DNA of 64,000 nucleotides from Ciona savignyi (Eukaryota; Chordata; Ascidiacea; Phlebobranchia; Cionidae), in contig CH003229.1 in assembly GCA_000149265.1 (NCBI GenBank), positions 1,029,446 to 1,093,445 of the forward strand, in the 5' to 3' direction. The position numbers and the translations under genes were made by a program. The first letter of the stretch is position 1. Every line of letters begins with the position of its first letter. The notes beneath the pieces are model-generated. The model had not been told where the DNA came from. It ran no database searches and was given only the letters and a program-made list of their open reading frames with translations. Below, piece after piece: positions 37,954-51,800 of this stretch.

Positions 37954-38294
37954 CAGGGGTTCTTAACCTTTTTTGTCTCGTTTACCCCTTTCCGAATGAA
38001 AAAAGTATAATTTACCCCCATCTTCTTGGTGGCCCTTTGTCAAGAAAAGTAAAGCAAATCCTTTCGTTTTTTTACCAGGGCACATATCAAAATAGTTTTT
38101 TTAGTTATGAAAAACTACAGTAAACACACAAGAATGTAAAAATCATATATTTGAATTATAATCCAGTGCAAAACTCCTACTTTTTCAATACGCAAAATTG
38201 AAGTTTGATTTAGCTTATAATTTAGTAAATTTACCCCTTCAATCGGTAAAATTTACCCCCAAGGGGTAAATTTACCCCTGGTTAAGAACCCCTG
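37954..38294. mobile_element. hAT-type MITE
   Basis: Terminal inverted repeats CAGGGGTTCTTAACC and GGTTAAGAACCCCTG are perfect. The flanking 8-mers CTCTATAT and GTCTATAT match at seven of eight bases. The 341-bp body has repeated TTTACCCC motifs and no coding capacity. Confidence 0.88.
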
Positions 38295-38303
38295 GTCTAT
38301 ATC

Positions 38304-38428
38304 AAGATTGGTTATTAAAGATTGGTTAATCAAGATTACGTAATCAGGATTCGTTAATCAGGATTGGTTAATCAGGATTGGTTAATCAGGATTGGTTAAT
38401 CTGGATTGGTTAATCAGGATTGGTTATT
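38304..38428. repeat. 15-bp tandem repeat
   Basis: Units of GGATTGGTTAATCA, about eight, directly adjoining the hAT MITE. The region 38430-39750 shows no gene or clear repeat. Confidence 0.8.
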
Positions 38429-39750
38429 CGTTATTCATTTCAGCGTGCATTTTAATCAGAATCTTGTCGCTTTCATTGCGTTTTTATTCCATTAACTTTA
38501 CAAAGTTGTGCAGTGTAGCGCAGTCCAATACAAACAACTTATATATATACGTGATCAGACACTTATTCTGGTATTGTTAATTGTGATTTCAAAAGATATA
38601 AAGAAGAATAAACCCGAAATGTTGTAGGTTGCATGCAAATGGTAAAGTGTCGCACCATAAACCGTGAGGTTTTAATTTTAATTAGTTGAACGCCTCCTAT
38701 ACTTATATTGAGCTAAAAAAACGCATTTCCATCCAATAAATACGTTAAGAAGTTAAGAATCGCCGATGTTTACTTTACGATAATCGGGATTATCCCGATA
38801 CCTTGATCCGCGATTATTGGTATTGTTAACAGGTATCGTTGCAGCCCTAGTTCTGATGCTAAAACGTTAAATTTATAAGTTTAAGTGTTTGGCTAAACGT
38901 AAATACTTAGAACCGCAAAATATATTTAATTTTAAACCGAAAAATATTTAGAATTACCATGCGTAAATAATTCCCATCAAACTAGGAACTGAGTATTCAA
39001 TAAAAGCATTTTATTATTTCGAAGCATCATGTATACAGGTATTCGTTATATTTATTTATACTGTGCATGCACATACACCCACGTACAGACAAGTATGTTC
39101 AGTTAGTTGGATAATATAACAGCGTCCTAAAAAAAGTGTAACAAAGCCCCATTGACAAACTTATCTTAGTGTATTGTTAGTTATATTATTTATCACTATT
39201 TATGATAACATTCTGCCAAAAAATTATGGAAATTAAACAAATCGATTGCAACCCAATCTAAACGCTTAATAGGTATTGCAATATAAGTGCGAACACAGCA
39301 GGAAGTGACGTCATGACTACACTGTGAATAGGTCGCAATGAACCGTTGACCAACCCTGGAAATAAATAGAAGTTTAGCAGCGTCATAATAAATATCAACG
39401 TTTGGTACATGGTGTTGAGTTTCTCGTTTTCCTATCTATACATATTAATGATGTGTATATGGTGTTTTAAAAAAACAGAACAGTTTTCGAATTTTATTAG
39501 TTAAAAAATAATGATTTGATTGGCAATAATATAGAAAAGTGGCAAAATAAAATTGCGTTGCCCAGACAACAATTACGAACGTTTACTGGGCAAAGCACTA
39601 ACTGGACCCTAAACCCAGTGAAATAATAGAAACGGAAGTATTAGGGCAGTGTTATGCGTTGAATGTAATACGTAGTGTAATTACATTATAGTCCACTTCT
39701 GATAGTGTTTCGTCGGTTTTGGGTAAGAATATAAGTGCAAAACAAGTACT

Positions 39751-39868
39751 GTCGTATGACCGAATGGTTAACGCGACCGAAACATATATATATATATATA
39801 TAGACTCCTACACAAAAACGGTTCTGGTGACGAGTCCATTATGGGATCGAAACTTGGCTCAGTAAAAA
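39751..39868 (+). mobile_element. SINE-B copy (second tRNA-derived family)
   Basis: The head GTCGTATGACCGAATGG plus GTTAACGCG resembles a Ser/Leu-type tRNA (box A GACCGAATGG), followed by an AT-rich spacer and a box B-like GGGATCGAAAC. It ends about 20 bp from the donor of exon 39891-40040. Confidence 0.65.
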
Positions 39869-39890
39869 TTCAAACCCCCGTTCAACGTAC

Positions 39891-42800
39891 CAGCATTGCA
39901 TCCGTCGGTTGTGCAGGTTATGTTACAGTTGTAGTAATTATAACCGAGAGCTCGCGATGTCCCAATGTCACTGCATTCGTTCCCAATACTGCGATAACTG
40001 CATCCTCGGATCACATATTGGGGGTAGCCGGAAGTATATACTCGCTGAAAGAAGTCCGTAAAATGGACAAATATGATATTCATGTTTATCCACGTGGATG
40101 GGAAAACGCAAGGAATGTTAACACACGAGCAATTGTCAGATTGCCTCGCGCTCAAATACGCTTTATGTGAAGATAACTTAAATATATCAGACTTTCTATT
40201 CAGATGATGACGCGGAAAAGTAATGCCTTTACCACTGCGCCGACAGTGAATTAGTAAACTGATATGCTATATTTTCAGGCTACTTTGAAAAGATTAAAAC
40301 GGGTGGTCCACAGAATAATTTAACGGATTGCTGATTATAGGGTTACTTTGTCACCATATCGCCACTGGAAAATCAACGAAATTATATTTTAAATCATATT
40401 CAACTATAGTGAAGGATTTTCAAGTGTAACTTACTCGAAATGAGGTTTTTGGTGGTGTGAGAGGCAGTGCAGAATTCTTGGTATGGAAATGAACATGGGG
40501 TGGCGGGTGGTGGGTTGTTCAGACAAGCCTCGTAGCCATCGTTGTTTTCAGCGGCCATCGTTGATATCAGATATGATATCAGGTTGGAAACGTAAGGATT
40601 ACTGGACACGTCGGGATAACAACGGCTACACAGTGGGCGTGCGGCTGCCATAGAAACTTTATTTGTTATAAAGGCTTATTAAACAGAAGGTCGTGTGACG
40701 TGGTTGTTTAGGCGACATATACATATACCGATTCTTATAATATACAAAAACGGTCCTTGTGATGAGCCCATCATGGGTTCAAAAACCGGCGCGATAAAAA
40801 ACAAAAAATAAGTAAATAAATAAAAAAGGCTTATTATACAGCTTTTTAGAACATTTACACTGGCTTATCGCTTGGAAACCACGCCGCAAACTAACGAACC
40901 GTTTATCAACCTATAGGTGATTTGTATTTTGCAGTTTGTTTGGTAATATATGGTCGGTTAAGATAGCGTTAAATCACAAACACCGATATCTATGATAAAA
41001 CAAACATCAGAGTGATAGCGCTCATAAAATAAATAACGCTTTCCGTACATACATATAACAATTCTATATAAAACGGTTTTACTGACGAGCCCAACATAGG
41101 ATTAAAACTCATAAAAAAGTCTAAGACGCCACTTACGCCACCCGAAGTTGCAACCATCTTTCAAACAACTCTCCTGACACGTGACCTTGTTGGCGGTTGT
41201 GCCGGTTATGGTGGTGGTTGTGCATCCTGTCGTCACTGGTGCTGATGCGCATGCGCGAACCACGTTGATGAGTTTGTAACCGGGATTGACTGAAATGGGT
41301 GGTTTGGTCAAAAATATTTATAGACTCTTTACACGTCCATGGGGGCAAAATTAGAGTTTATCCGCCCATATATAAGACATTGCTACAATTCGGTTAAAGC
41401 CATGTATGGTTAGGTCCAAAGACCTTTAGTTGGGTCCAAAGATAAAACTTATGTCTACAAGGTTTTAGCTCACGTGTTATTTAACACCCACCGTTGTAAT
41501 TCCTGTCAACTTTGTCCGAGATGTAATATTCGACAGTGGATACGCAGTAGGTGGATGCGGATGCTGATGGACAGCGGGTTGGAGTACTGACAGAGGAACA
41601 CGAGCCGGACCCACTGCATTGGATGCAGTACATTGCTTTTGATTCTGTGCCGTCCACAAGTCCATTTGCTGTTCATTCAAATAACGTATAATGTGATTTA
41701 AACGTGGCAAATTTAAGTTTTAAGTTCGACTGATTAACTTGGTGGGTTAGTGCTTCGCGTTTCAGTAGAAATGGTTGTAGTTTCGAAACTGATCGCTAGC
41801 TAGTCTGTTGTGTTCTTGGACAAGACACTTAACGGACATAACCTGAACCCAGTGCAGTGATAAACATAAATATCCTATCATCCCTCTTCTAAAAATCTTG
41901 TGTTATTAAAGAAACAATAAAAACTTAAAATTAAAGTTGCAAACTTCTGTGTTCAATTTAGAACTTACGGACTCCGGTATTGCAGCCGTTGGTATCACAC
42001 ATTGAAGTACATGTATATTCGACATGGGTTGAGGCGTAAATACGGTTACTGGGTGCGGTAAAGGAACACTCGTCTGTGTGAGTATAAGATGGAGTGCATC
42101 CCCGTGTCACTACTTCACGTACAACTTTGCCAGCTGAAAAAAGTAACAGATTAAAGTCTCGGATTACAAGCTATTTAAAACACAGCAATACTTTTGGTTT
42201 CAGCATATTGTTTTTATCTTGTTGAATTTATTTAGCTTGTTATTTGTTTTAAAATCAAGTTAAGCAATGTCTACAGTGTAAGATTTATCGTCACCTCCCA
42301 ATCGATGACATACAATATTATACTTTACTCTATTATTTTCTTTTTCTTCATTATGACGTATTTCTTCACTTCAAACGGCCATGTTTTCTAAGTGTTCAGT
42401 CATTAGTAAGTTTTGGAATTTACAGTATAATTATTAAATGTAGGATTTATTAAACACAAGCTCGTTTCTTTGCCGTTTAGACGCAAGTAAATTTGGCACC
42501 TATCCAGTCACACTTTGGTAAATATTGTTTTCATTATTTAAATTTTATTAGCACGGAACAACGTGTTAAATTGCATGATAAAAAGCATCGATTATTTTAA
42601 AAATCTATCTATAAAGAGAAAATAACGATATCGCAAGTTATGAAATAAGATTCATCGTTATGGGCGTGTATTAACACCATAAAAAAGTGGGCACGGGGTG
42701 TACATTAGAGTAATAAAAAGTACCAACTATAAATTGCATTAATTAAAAGTGTCTAGGATTATGTGTACACAATCGACATGGGGCGGTCTTCTGAGCGCAA

Positions 42801-45800
42801 CTCGCAAGGACTTACGTGCTCGTAAGTCGCGCTTTCGCTCGTAAGTCCTTCTCGAGCTATTCTGAGCTCCCTCTCGCAAGTCAAATGTCTGCGAGTTGTT
42901 CGTAATATTTACGTGTTCTTCATACCACTCTTAAGCGAGCTGCTAGTCTAAGAGAATCTAAATTGTACCATTGTTATATTCGTCTAACAGAGGAATGGCA
43001 GTATATTTCGCATCGCGGTCACAACGCAGTACAAAACGAAGGCAAAACGTGCGTAAAAGACTGTGGTGAATCGATGCTTTCGGGAACTAATATAATTTTA
43101 TGTATAATGATCACGTATACTGTTTGTAGAACCCGTATGTGAACGACGTATATCTAACATGTCATTTGCGTCGTATTTACGACAACTACACCGCCTTTTG
43201 TACTTAAAACGCCAGTCATTATCCCAATTAAAATGGGCGTCGAAATGTCTCCCCACTTTGCTATATATTGCCATGTATGTAAACGTACAAGATATTGCCA
43301 CCAGAACCGTGTAACTTGCGCTGCATTCTAAGTAATAGAATGCAGCTTACAGAATAAAGTATTACCGTGCGTCTATAGTCTATTGTCTGAATTATATGCT
43401 GTAAGTTATCGGAGTCAGAAATCAGACAAGCACCGACTTCACAAACTGGAAAGGACAGCCTAAAGTGACCTTTTGGTTTAGCGACTAGCGGCCAAATGCG
43501 CTTGCCCCGATAGCAGCATAAAAGAAAAGAAGGGGTGCTAAATTGTTGCACCCGACGTGATATGAACACGCAACCTTACCGAAGAAAAGTGTATAACCGA
43601 AGAAGCTTCATTTCGAAGTTGTTAAAGAACTAAAAAACTCGCTTATAGAGAAAGAAACTTGAAGTTACCGCCTAGAACTGTTTATAGAAGAAACCGCCTG
43701 AAGTGTTTTGTCATCATCAACTGAAGTCAGCGACATATATTGTTCAAGATTAAGAACTGTCTAAATCACCCGATTGAGCCAAGACCTCGACAGGAATCTG
43801 CGTGAACAACCAGAAGAAGTCGTTTTCTACAGCCTAAGTGAAAATTCGCCGTGGAAATCCCGACGAACGAAGAAAGAAAATTTATTTTAAGATCAGGAGT
43901 GTATTTTTCTTGTTTGTAAATCATTTTATAATATTTTTTAGTTTTTAGTTATTGTTTCTGTCTATGTTAAATACTAATTGCTAGGTAATTGTGTGTGATT
44001 GATAACTGCAATCCAGAGCCACCTGGTTAATTTTATTTGACTTCCAAAAAATTCGTAGTCCTAGGTTGGTTATTAAATACTTGGATACTACAATGATGCA
44101 TAATAGCGGTGTCTCATTTTACAGGTTTGCAGACAGAAAGAACAAACCGACTTCATTCACAAGTGCACGAACACCGTCTCAGAAAATGGTTAGTGGCGCT
44201 TGCGATATTTTGTCATATGACCCTATACGTCCATACAGCAACCGACTAAGCAGTAAATCAGGCGCGTCTATGTCTAATTTTCGTCTGTCGTGTGAGGTTA
44301 AAGTTGACTCGCCGTTTAAGTCACGCTTTCGTTGCCACTTTGGCATAAATGGTCGTCGAAAAGTCCGAAAGGTAAATAATCGTAAGCGTAAACGCTTTAA
44401 TAGACCGTTTTCGAAACGATTGTCGAAATCCGCTCCTCCTAGATCGTTATTTTTTGTTGCGGACTATAAGACTGGTACGCGCTATTTTGTGGATGAAAGT
44501 GAGGAATGTTCTGTTCTACCTCCAATGGATAATGTTAAGTCATTATTTAACTCCGGAAATTGTCCATCTACGTTGAATGACACTAATATCAAAGTGTCTG
44601 GTAAAGAAACTGTTTTTATAAGTTTTAATGGCGTAGGTAAATTTCGTTGGAGTTTTCGCGTTGGAAATGTACTGCATCCCGTAATTGGTAGGGATTTCTT
44701 GCGGTATTTTGGTTTTAAAGTAGATGCGCGAAATTGTCGTCTTGTTAAAGTTCCTACCTATAAACGGGTGTCTGACATACGTTTCCAAAGCAAGCGCAAC
44801 CTAGCTTTTGTTTATGGAATATGTGCCCGCAATTATAACGCCAGTTTTCGTCCTTCGCTCTCTAGGGTTGTTCCTTATGTAGAAAATGGTGAGACTTGCC
44901 GTCTAAGTGCGTCGAATTGTCCGGAGTCATTTCCTATAGTTAAGTCCGTTTGTACAAACGCTGCAGAGGTTAATAAATTAGCTACGGCTGTTCTTCCAGT
45001 TTGCAAAGCGTCGGTGCAATTTAAGCATAATAATATAAGAGATCGTACTGCCCAAAACGAATCGCCTGTAGCACCACCCATTCCCCCACGCGTGGCGTAT
45101 CCTCCACCTGTTCCACAACAGGCAACGACGCCACCGCCAATTCCACGTCGACATACACGGTCTGTGTATGGAACCTATACGGTGCCAAGTTTGATCGAAC
45201 GTATTGCCGTAGTTTCATAGTTGGTAAGAGCGCTGCGTTATGTGTCACTGACTATTACCATGTCTAATATTGGTCGTTATTACCTTTCGCCACCTTGATG
45301 TCTATATTTTGTTTCATCGCACTGCGAGGCTATTTGTTTATATTTTATTTTCCCGCTAATCAGCGAAGATATGTGCTACTGATTTTAATTGCTTGGTTGG
45401 CGAAAGTATGGTCTCATGGGGTCATGTGATACAATTCGCGGCGTTGCTGCCTTAATTGTGAGATGGCACAATTTCGATTAAAAATACACAACAGTTATAC
45501 ACGCACTCATATACAATGCACCAGTTTGTTATGCATAATTGTGTAGCCTGGCGTTTAATTGCCCAACCACGGTCTATTAGTTTTTGCAGGTTCGAATTAA
45601 TTCTACGTGGTGCTGTGAAAGGCGATCAAGAATTTTCCCTCAACATCGAATCTCACCACAACGAGAATAGGCATAATACTTTGTTTAAAAATGCCTGGAA
45701 AAAGGGAGATATGTGGTGAATCGATGCTTTCGGGAACTAATATAATTTTATGTATAATGATCACGTATACTGTTTGTAGAACCCGTATGTGAACGACGTA

Positions 45801-48800
45801 TATCTAACATGTCATTTGCGTCGTATTTACGACAACTACACCGCCTTTTGTACTTAAAACGCCAGTCATTATCCCAATTAAAATGGGCGTCGAAATGTCT
45901 CCCCACTTTGCTATATATTGCCGTGTATGTAAACGTACAAGATATTGCCACCAGAACCGTGTAACTTGCGCTGCATTCTAAGTAATAGAATGCAGCTTAC
46001 AGAATAAAGTATTACCGTGCGTCTATAGTCTATTGTCTGAATTATATGCTGTAAGTTATTGGAGTCAGAAATCAGACAAGCACCGACTTCAAAAACTGGA
46101 AAGGACAGCCTAAAGTGACCTTTTGGTTTAGCGACTAGCCGCCAAATGCGCTTGCCCCGATAGCAGCATAAAAGAAAAGAAGGGGTGCTAAAAGACCATT
46201 AGACTTGACAGATACTGAGTTTATATCTGAATATCTCTTGGATAAAGCAGCAATCTTACATTTGTGCCATATACTGCGAGATGATTAACAGCAAAAGGGC
46301 ACTAATAAAAGATGTTTAACTGTCCAAGAACAAGTCTTAATATCCCTCCAGCTGATGGCCTAAGGAAGCTTCCAAAACTCGACCAAAGATAACTTGAATG
46401 TTGCACAGTCAACAGTAAGCAAAGTTTTCACCCGTTTTTTGGATAGTCCTCATTTCAAGAAAAAAATTGCTTCATTTATATGCCGACAAGAAATTTGATA
46501 GTACCACCAAAGCAGTAATTTAACTCATTTAGTCAGTTTCCTGGGGTTGATTGGTGCTGTAGATGGCACCCATGTACCGTTAATAGCTCCAAAAGTGGAT
46601 GAGCATCTCTATGTGAACCGAAAAGGCTTTCATTCAATCAATATTCAGGTATGGTACCGGTAGCAATGTGTGTATATAAGGTATATTATATATTTGTTCG
46701 AAGCCATTAAGTAGTCGGTTGTATCTTTGGGTTAGTGAACATTGATTGAACCCAGTAATTTAATAGGTGGAACAAAAACTGTAACAATATCTCGCATTTA
46801 CCACACTGTAATATCATCAGTAATCCGACTGTGGGCACAAGGTAAGATGATGATTGTTCGTGGTATAACAACTCGTGTTTCCCCATCCTATAAGTATAAA
46901 CATATATGACATGGTCATATTCTATATTACTGTATATCTATGTTCTAAATGCTTTAGGACTTAGCGGAATAAAATTTGTGTATTTTCCACAGTCAATTTG
47001 TGATGCAGATATGGTATTTTTTAATGTAGTGGCCAGGGGCAACTCACGACTCATTTACTCTGCAACAATCGGGTGTCTTTCAAGATTTTGAATCTGGGAA
47101 GTACGAGAATGCTGTTTTATTGGGAGACAGTAGATACCCACTGAAAACCTGGCTTATGACACCAATATCACGGCCTACCACGAATGCTGAAAATATCTAC
47201 AATGTGTCACATAAGAAGACCCGTGCGGTAGTAGAAAGGTAAGTTGTTTAGCTGTAACTTGAGTTAAATGTACCGGTACAATGTATACCTAATAATGGGG
47301 GTAAATTCTTTAATATGAATATTTCCACCCACCAGTACATAAATGATACCACGAATTATATTTCTTACAGAGCCTTTGGTGTATTGAAGCAACGTTGAAG
47401 AATAATATATCATACTGGCGGGACATTGTGCTATGCTCCAGCAAAGACCTACAAAATTGCTATGTCATGTTTCATACTCCACAATGTTTGCCGTAGAAGA
47501 AACATTCCACTGTTGGACGGAAATTACGCATCAGTAACTTCTCTGACATTACCACCAGCACCACAAGATGAAAGTAACACTGATAATGCAGGAAAGGCTG
47601 TAAGAGCTGCCATTGTATCAACCTTTGCAACATAACTTGCATATTATGTATTGCAACTTGAACACGAAAATGAACAGTGAAAGAACAAAGAAAATGCTGT
47701 TAGCGAAAGGGCAGTGACATGACGGGGAGCTGTGAGCAGTTCCGGTTTGAAGTTTTCGAACAGTTAAAAATAAGGCATTTGCTAACAATCAAACATTGCT
47801 TGAGGTACGGTAACGAGAACAGTATTGTAATATGTGTCTATGCTGCAATTGTTGGTGTAAACTAGAGAGTGCCAACCACGTGTTTAACCACCACTATTTG
47901 TAAAACACATTTTTGTATGCCATATATTCATACTTCAGGATCCCTAACCTCAAATTGTATTTTATACACCGAGTATGTACCGGTAGTTTGTTTCTGCAAG
48001 CATAAACGCATGGGTCCCAGAGTTATCAACCAAACTTATTTTCCATATTTAAATTAAAAAAGAATAATCGTGTTATTTAACAAAAATTTTACCACAAAAG
48101 TTTTAAACTAGAACTTCTTTTCAAGCGCTGTAGCGAAATTTGTCCGGTCCGTTGGTCTAACGGTTAAGTGCGTCGCCATTCAATCGAAAGGTTGCAGGTG
48201 CGAAACTGGTTGCTAGCTGGTCGGTTGTGTCCTTGGGAAAGGTACTTTACGGACATTGCCTGAACCCAGCGGATTAATGGGTTCTACCAAATTGAAGGAA
48301 CGTGTCTATCATATACAACACACTGCAATAGCTCCGGTAACCCGACGATGGGCGCGAGGTGATCTGATGATTGCCCGTGTGTTAACCCCCTTGATTTTCC
48401 CATTCACGGGGATAAAAAGGAATATCCTATCCTATCCTAAATAAAGCTAAATTCGAAAAACAGACATTAGTTTTTCATGGCCTTGGAGAATCCCCCAAGA
48501 GTTTACTACATAACTTTCTGTTTTACATATGTGGGCCATGTTATTATTTAAAGTTTAAATCCGATTTGACGACTCCTTGTTGTTGGAGATATTCTTGCGA
48601 TGTGACATGTCTGTCACAATCATGATTCAGAAACATATCTTCGGTTTTAAGAAAAATACCCTAAGTAAATGTTTTCTTTGTTTTAATTGCCACAGAGTGA
48701 CTAAAGGACTAACTTTTTACCAATCTTGATCAAATTTAGAGCAGTCGTTTATGCGCTATGCCCCCAAAAACGGGGTTGAAGGTCTCAGGGGAATTTCCCT

Positions 48801-51800
48801 AGATTAATCACCCAAAATTTTGTTTTTTGCATATCTAGACAAAGTTGTCTAACAAACGACAAAGTTTCATTGCGATTCCATTACTCCTTCTGGTAGATGT
48901 TGGACGCAATGCCATGCTTGTCAAAATCATGATTTGAGAACAAAATCTCATTTTTTATAGTATTTCCTTGGGTAATATTTTTTATTTTTTCTAATTATTA
49001 AATCAGTGAGTAATGCCCTTACATTCTACCAAATCTGATTAAAATTGGAGCAGTTGTTCAAGCGCTATGCCCAAAACAGCTAATTTTTTAGAAATAAATA
49101 CCGTATTGGTTTTTAACGTCTCAGGGGAATTCACCTAAAATTATCACCCAACATTTTGGTTTCTGCATATCTAGACCATGTTGTTCAACAAATAACAAAG
49201 TTTCATTGAGATTCCATTAACCCTTCTGGTAGATATCGGGGCGACATGGCATGCCTGTCACAATTATCATTTAACAGCAAAAGTTTAATTTTCAAGGTAT
49301 TTCCCTAGGTAATTTTTTTATTTTTTTCAAGTGTTAAATCAGTGACTAGTGCACTAACATTTCACCAAATTTGATTCAAATTGGAGCAGCCGTTCAAGCG
49401 CTATGGCCTAAAAAGCTATTTTTTTAGAAAAAAATGACCGTTTTGGTTTTTAACGTCATAGGAGAATTCCCCTAAATTTATTACCCAAAATTTTGGTTTC
49501 TGCATATCTAGACCATGTTGTCTAAAAAATCACCAAGTTTCATTGCGATTCCATTATTCCTTCTGGTAGATGTCGGGGCGCCATGCCATGCCTGTCAAGC
49601 GTTTGACAAGGAAAAAAAGAAAAAAAAGGACAAAAACAATATGTGTGCCATTTTTTCAAAAGGGACCCATAATAACAGTACGCATAAAAAAGTCTACGCA
49701 GTTAATCATCTACTGTAAATGGTTGGCTTGAGCTGGGACCTTTTTCACAGTTTGTCTGTCGTTTCAGCTCAAGTTTTTCACATTCAATCCCAATCCGTCT
49801 TATCATTTCTTGTAATTGTAATCTCTGTGTTTTGTTAAGTTCATGAATTTGTTCCAATATTTGTTTTTGAATAAATATGATTTCTTCATCACTTTTACCA
49901 CTTCTTTTTCTTTTGGATTGTCTCTTCAACATTCCAGTAAATGAGGAGGCAGAATAATCAGATGTAGCATAATTCGCTTAAATCAAGGTGTAATGTGTGT
50001 TTAAACAAATGTCAGTGTGTATTGTATACAATATGACTTTATTATCATTTTTTCCCACACGATAAAGCCATACCACTAACTCTAGAACTCCCAATAACTT
50101 CCTCTTACATGGTTATCAAACTTCGTCGCTGTGAGACAAAACGTCTAGCGCCGTAACGCATAGAATAATTATTATCGTGGTAGCTTGCTAACAGTGTAAC
50201 GGCTAATACTGTAGCAGAATATTATTGTTGAAACCGAAATTTTGAAGACTGAGAGTTTTAACGCTTTTAAGACATACGATTTATACTTTAGCGCTGAGAG
50301 GTCGATATTTTACCGCTCAACGAGTAAAGTGCAGAGAACAATTTATTACTGCAAGACAATCGTTTTAACGTGGCAATAAGCCAAGAACTGTGTGTATATC
50401 GCCTTCACCTGTACATACGACTTATTCACCAGCGTTGTATATTTTGCTGTGCTCGTGTGTGAACAAGAATTAAATCAACCTTCCGTGACGAAGTTCGGCT
50501 GGAGTGTCAGTGGCCAGGGAGCTTCAGGTCCATTCTAGCTAGTCATAGGCGCTAATTAAGCCACAAAGCCCCACCATAAGACCCCTTTACCCCACGCAGA
50601 TGAAGCAGGACTTGTTGGTGGCAGCACATTTGGGGGTCAATGGTCAGTACCTTGCCATACTCTGAAAATGGCACCAGTAATTCATAGCCTGTTGTTGGCT
50701 GTGATGAGGAATCCACTTGTGTATAAACAAGCTGCCGTGGTTCAGTAGTTCCAGAATGCGCTTGTTCGGCTTCTGAAAATGTAAATTGCAAAAAATACGG
50801 ATTAGTGTTAATTTACTGGTACGGTACCAGTACTGCAAACACCACATTGACAGTGTTTTAACGCCTGAAGACTAAATTACCAACCGATGTATAAATAAAT
50901 GTAAAATGGTAATTCGTCACTTAACTGGAATTAGTATCCTAATCCCCAACGCCCTCAACTCCCGTTACTCCCTCTTTTCCAATTATGCCGATCACTCTGT
51001 AGTGGAGGTCAGTGGGAGGTTTCGCAGTGTGTTTACCTCCACCAGTCTTTGTGCGTTCACCTTCCCAATTTGAGACCATTTTCTTTGCAGTAGCTTTAAT
51101 GTCCCACCACTTATGCTTTACTTGTTCAGCAGTTCGATTGATACCAGAAATATTCACAGAATTAACCTAAAAAATACGGCTTTAAATGCCAATCCACTGT
51201 TTATTATGAATTGCACAGGGCAGTGGGATGCTTTGGCCACATAGTAGGCTACTGGTGCTTGTATGGTAGGGCTTAGGCCAGCATTGATTCTGGTAATTTA
51301 AAAATAACCAGTAACGTTACAGAATTGCAGTCTAAAAAATGAATTAACATGTCGGATTTAAAAGCAAAGATCACAGCAAACATGTGAAAAGGTCTGCCAC
51401 TTAAACTTAAAACTTACTTTCAGAGTTACAAGTTTCCATGCTTGGGATTTAGAATCTGCTGATATTTCCGAAGAAAATGAACCCATAACATGCTTTTTAT
51501 GAGTTTGTATTCCCTCTACTAAAGCTTCAACTTCTTCTTCGCTCCAATTAGCAACACGCTTTTTACTCTTAGCAATTTTTGTTGTTTTGGAAGACATTTG
51601 CAAGTTAAACAGCGTACAAAGGCTGGTGCGGCAAACGGTTCTTTGTTTTGGTCGATCCTTTTTCTCACGTTTTGACGCAAATCTCTCCTTTTTGCGTCAC
51701 CCAATGCGAGTCATTTGCGAGTGTCGTTCGGAATAGCAATTTCACTTAAGCTCCGCGCTCGTAACTTGCTCGCAGCGTCGAAGAGTTACGAGCTCGTAAG

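Larger units (their letters stand above)
43062..46192 (+). mobile_element. Non-autonomous Ty3/gypsy-like LTR element, nested
   Basis: Two direct LTRs of about 481 bp (43062-43542 and 45712-46192) start TGTGGTGAATCG and end GGGGTGCTA(A). They differ at only a handful of positions, so the insertion is young. Flanks repeat AAAGAC/AAGAC as target duplication. The 2.2-kb interior holds one long open frame (44066-45220) with a gypsy-type protease-like part. No reverse transcriptase or integrase region is recognisable. It sits inside the Harbinger transposase coding region. Confidence 0.82.
42995..47635 (+). pseudogene. Harbinger (HARBI1-like) transposase, decayed and split
   Basis: The start ATG is at 42995. 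The frame is interrupted by the LTR element and resumes at about 46192. Exon ends are recognisable at 46648 (CAG|GTATGG), 46993-47238 (AAG|GTAAGT) and from 47371. Family motifs are clear: [83 protein letters not shown] and [10 protein letters not shown]. It is dead: the first part has several in-frame stops, and the VVAR-THDS segment has lost one copy of a TGGCCAGG repeat, which shifts the frame. In the known family this DDE enzyme needs a Myb-like partner for nuclear import and TIR binding. Confidence 0.8.
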
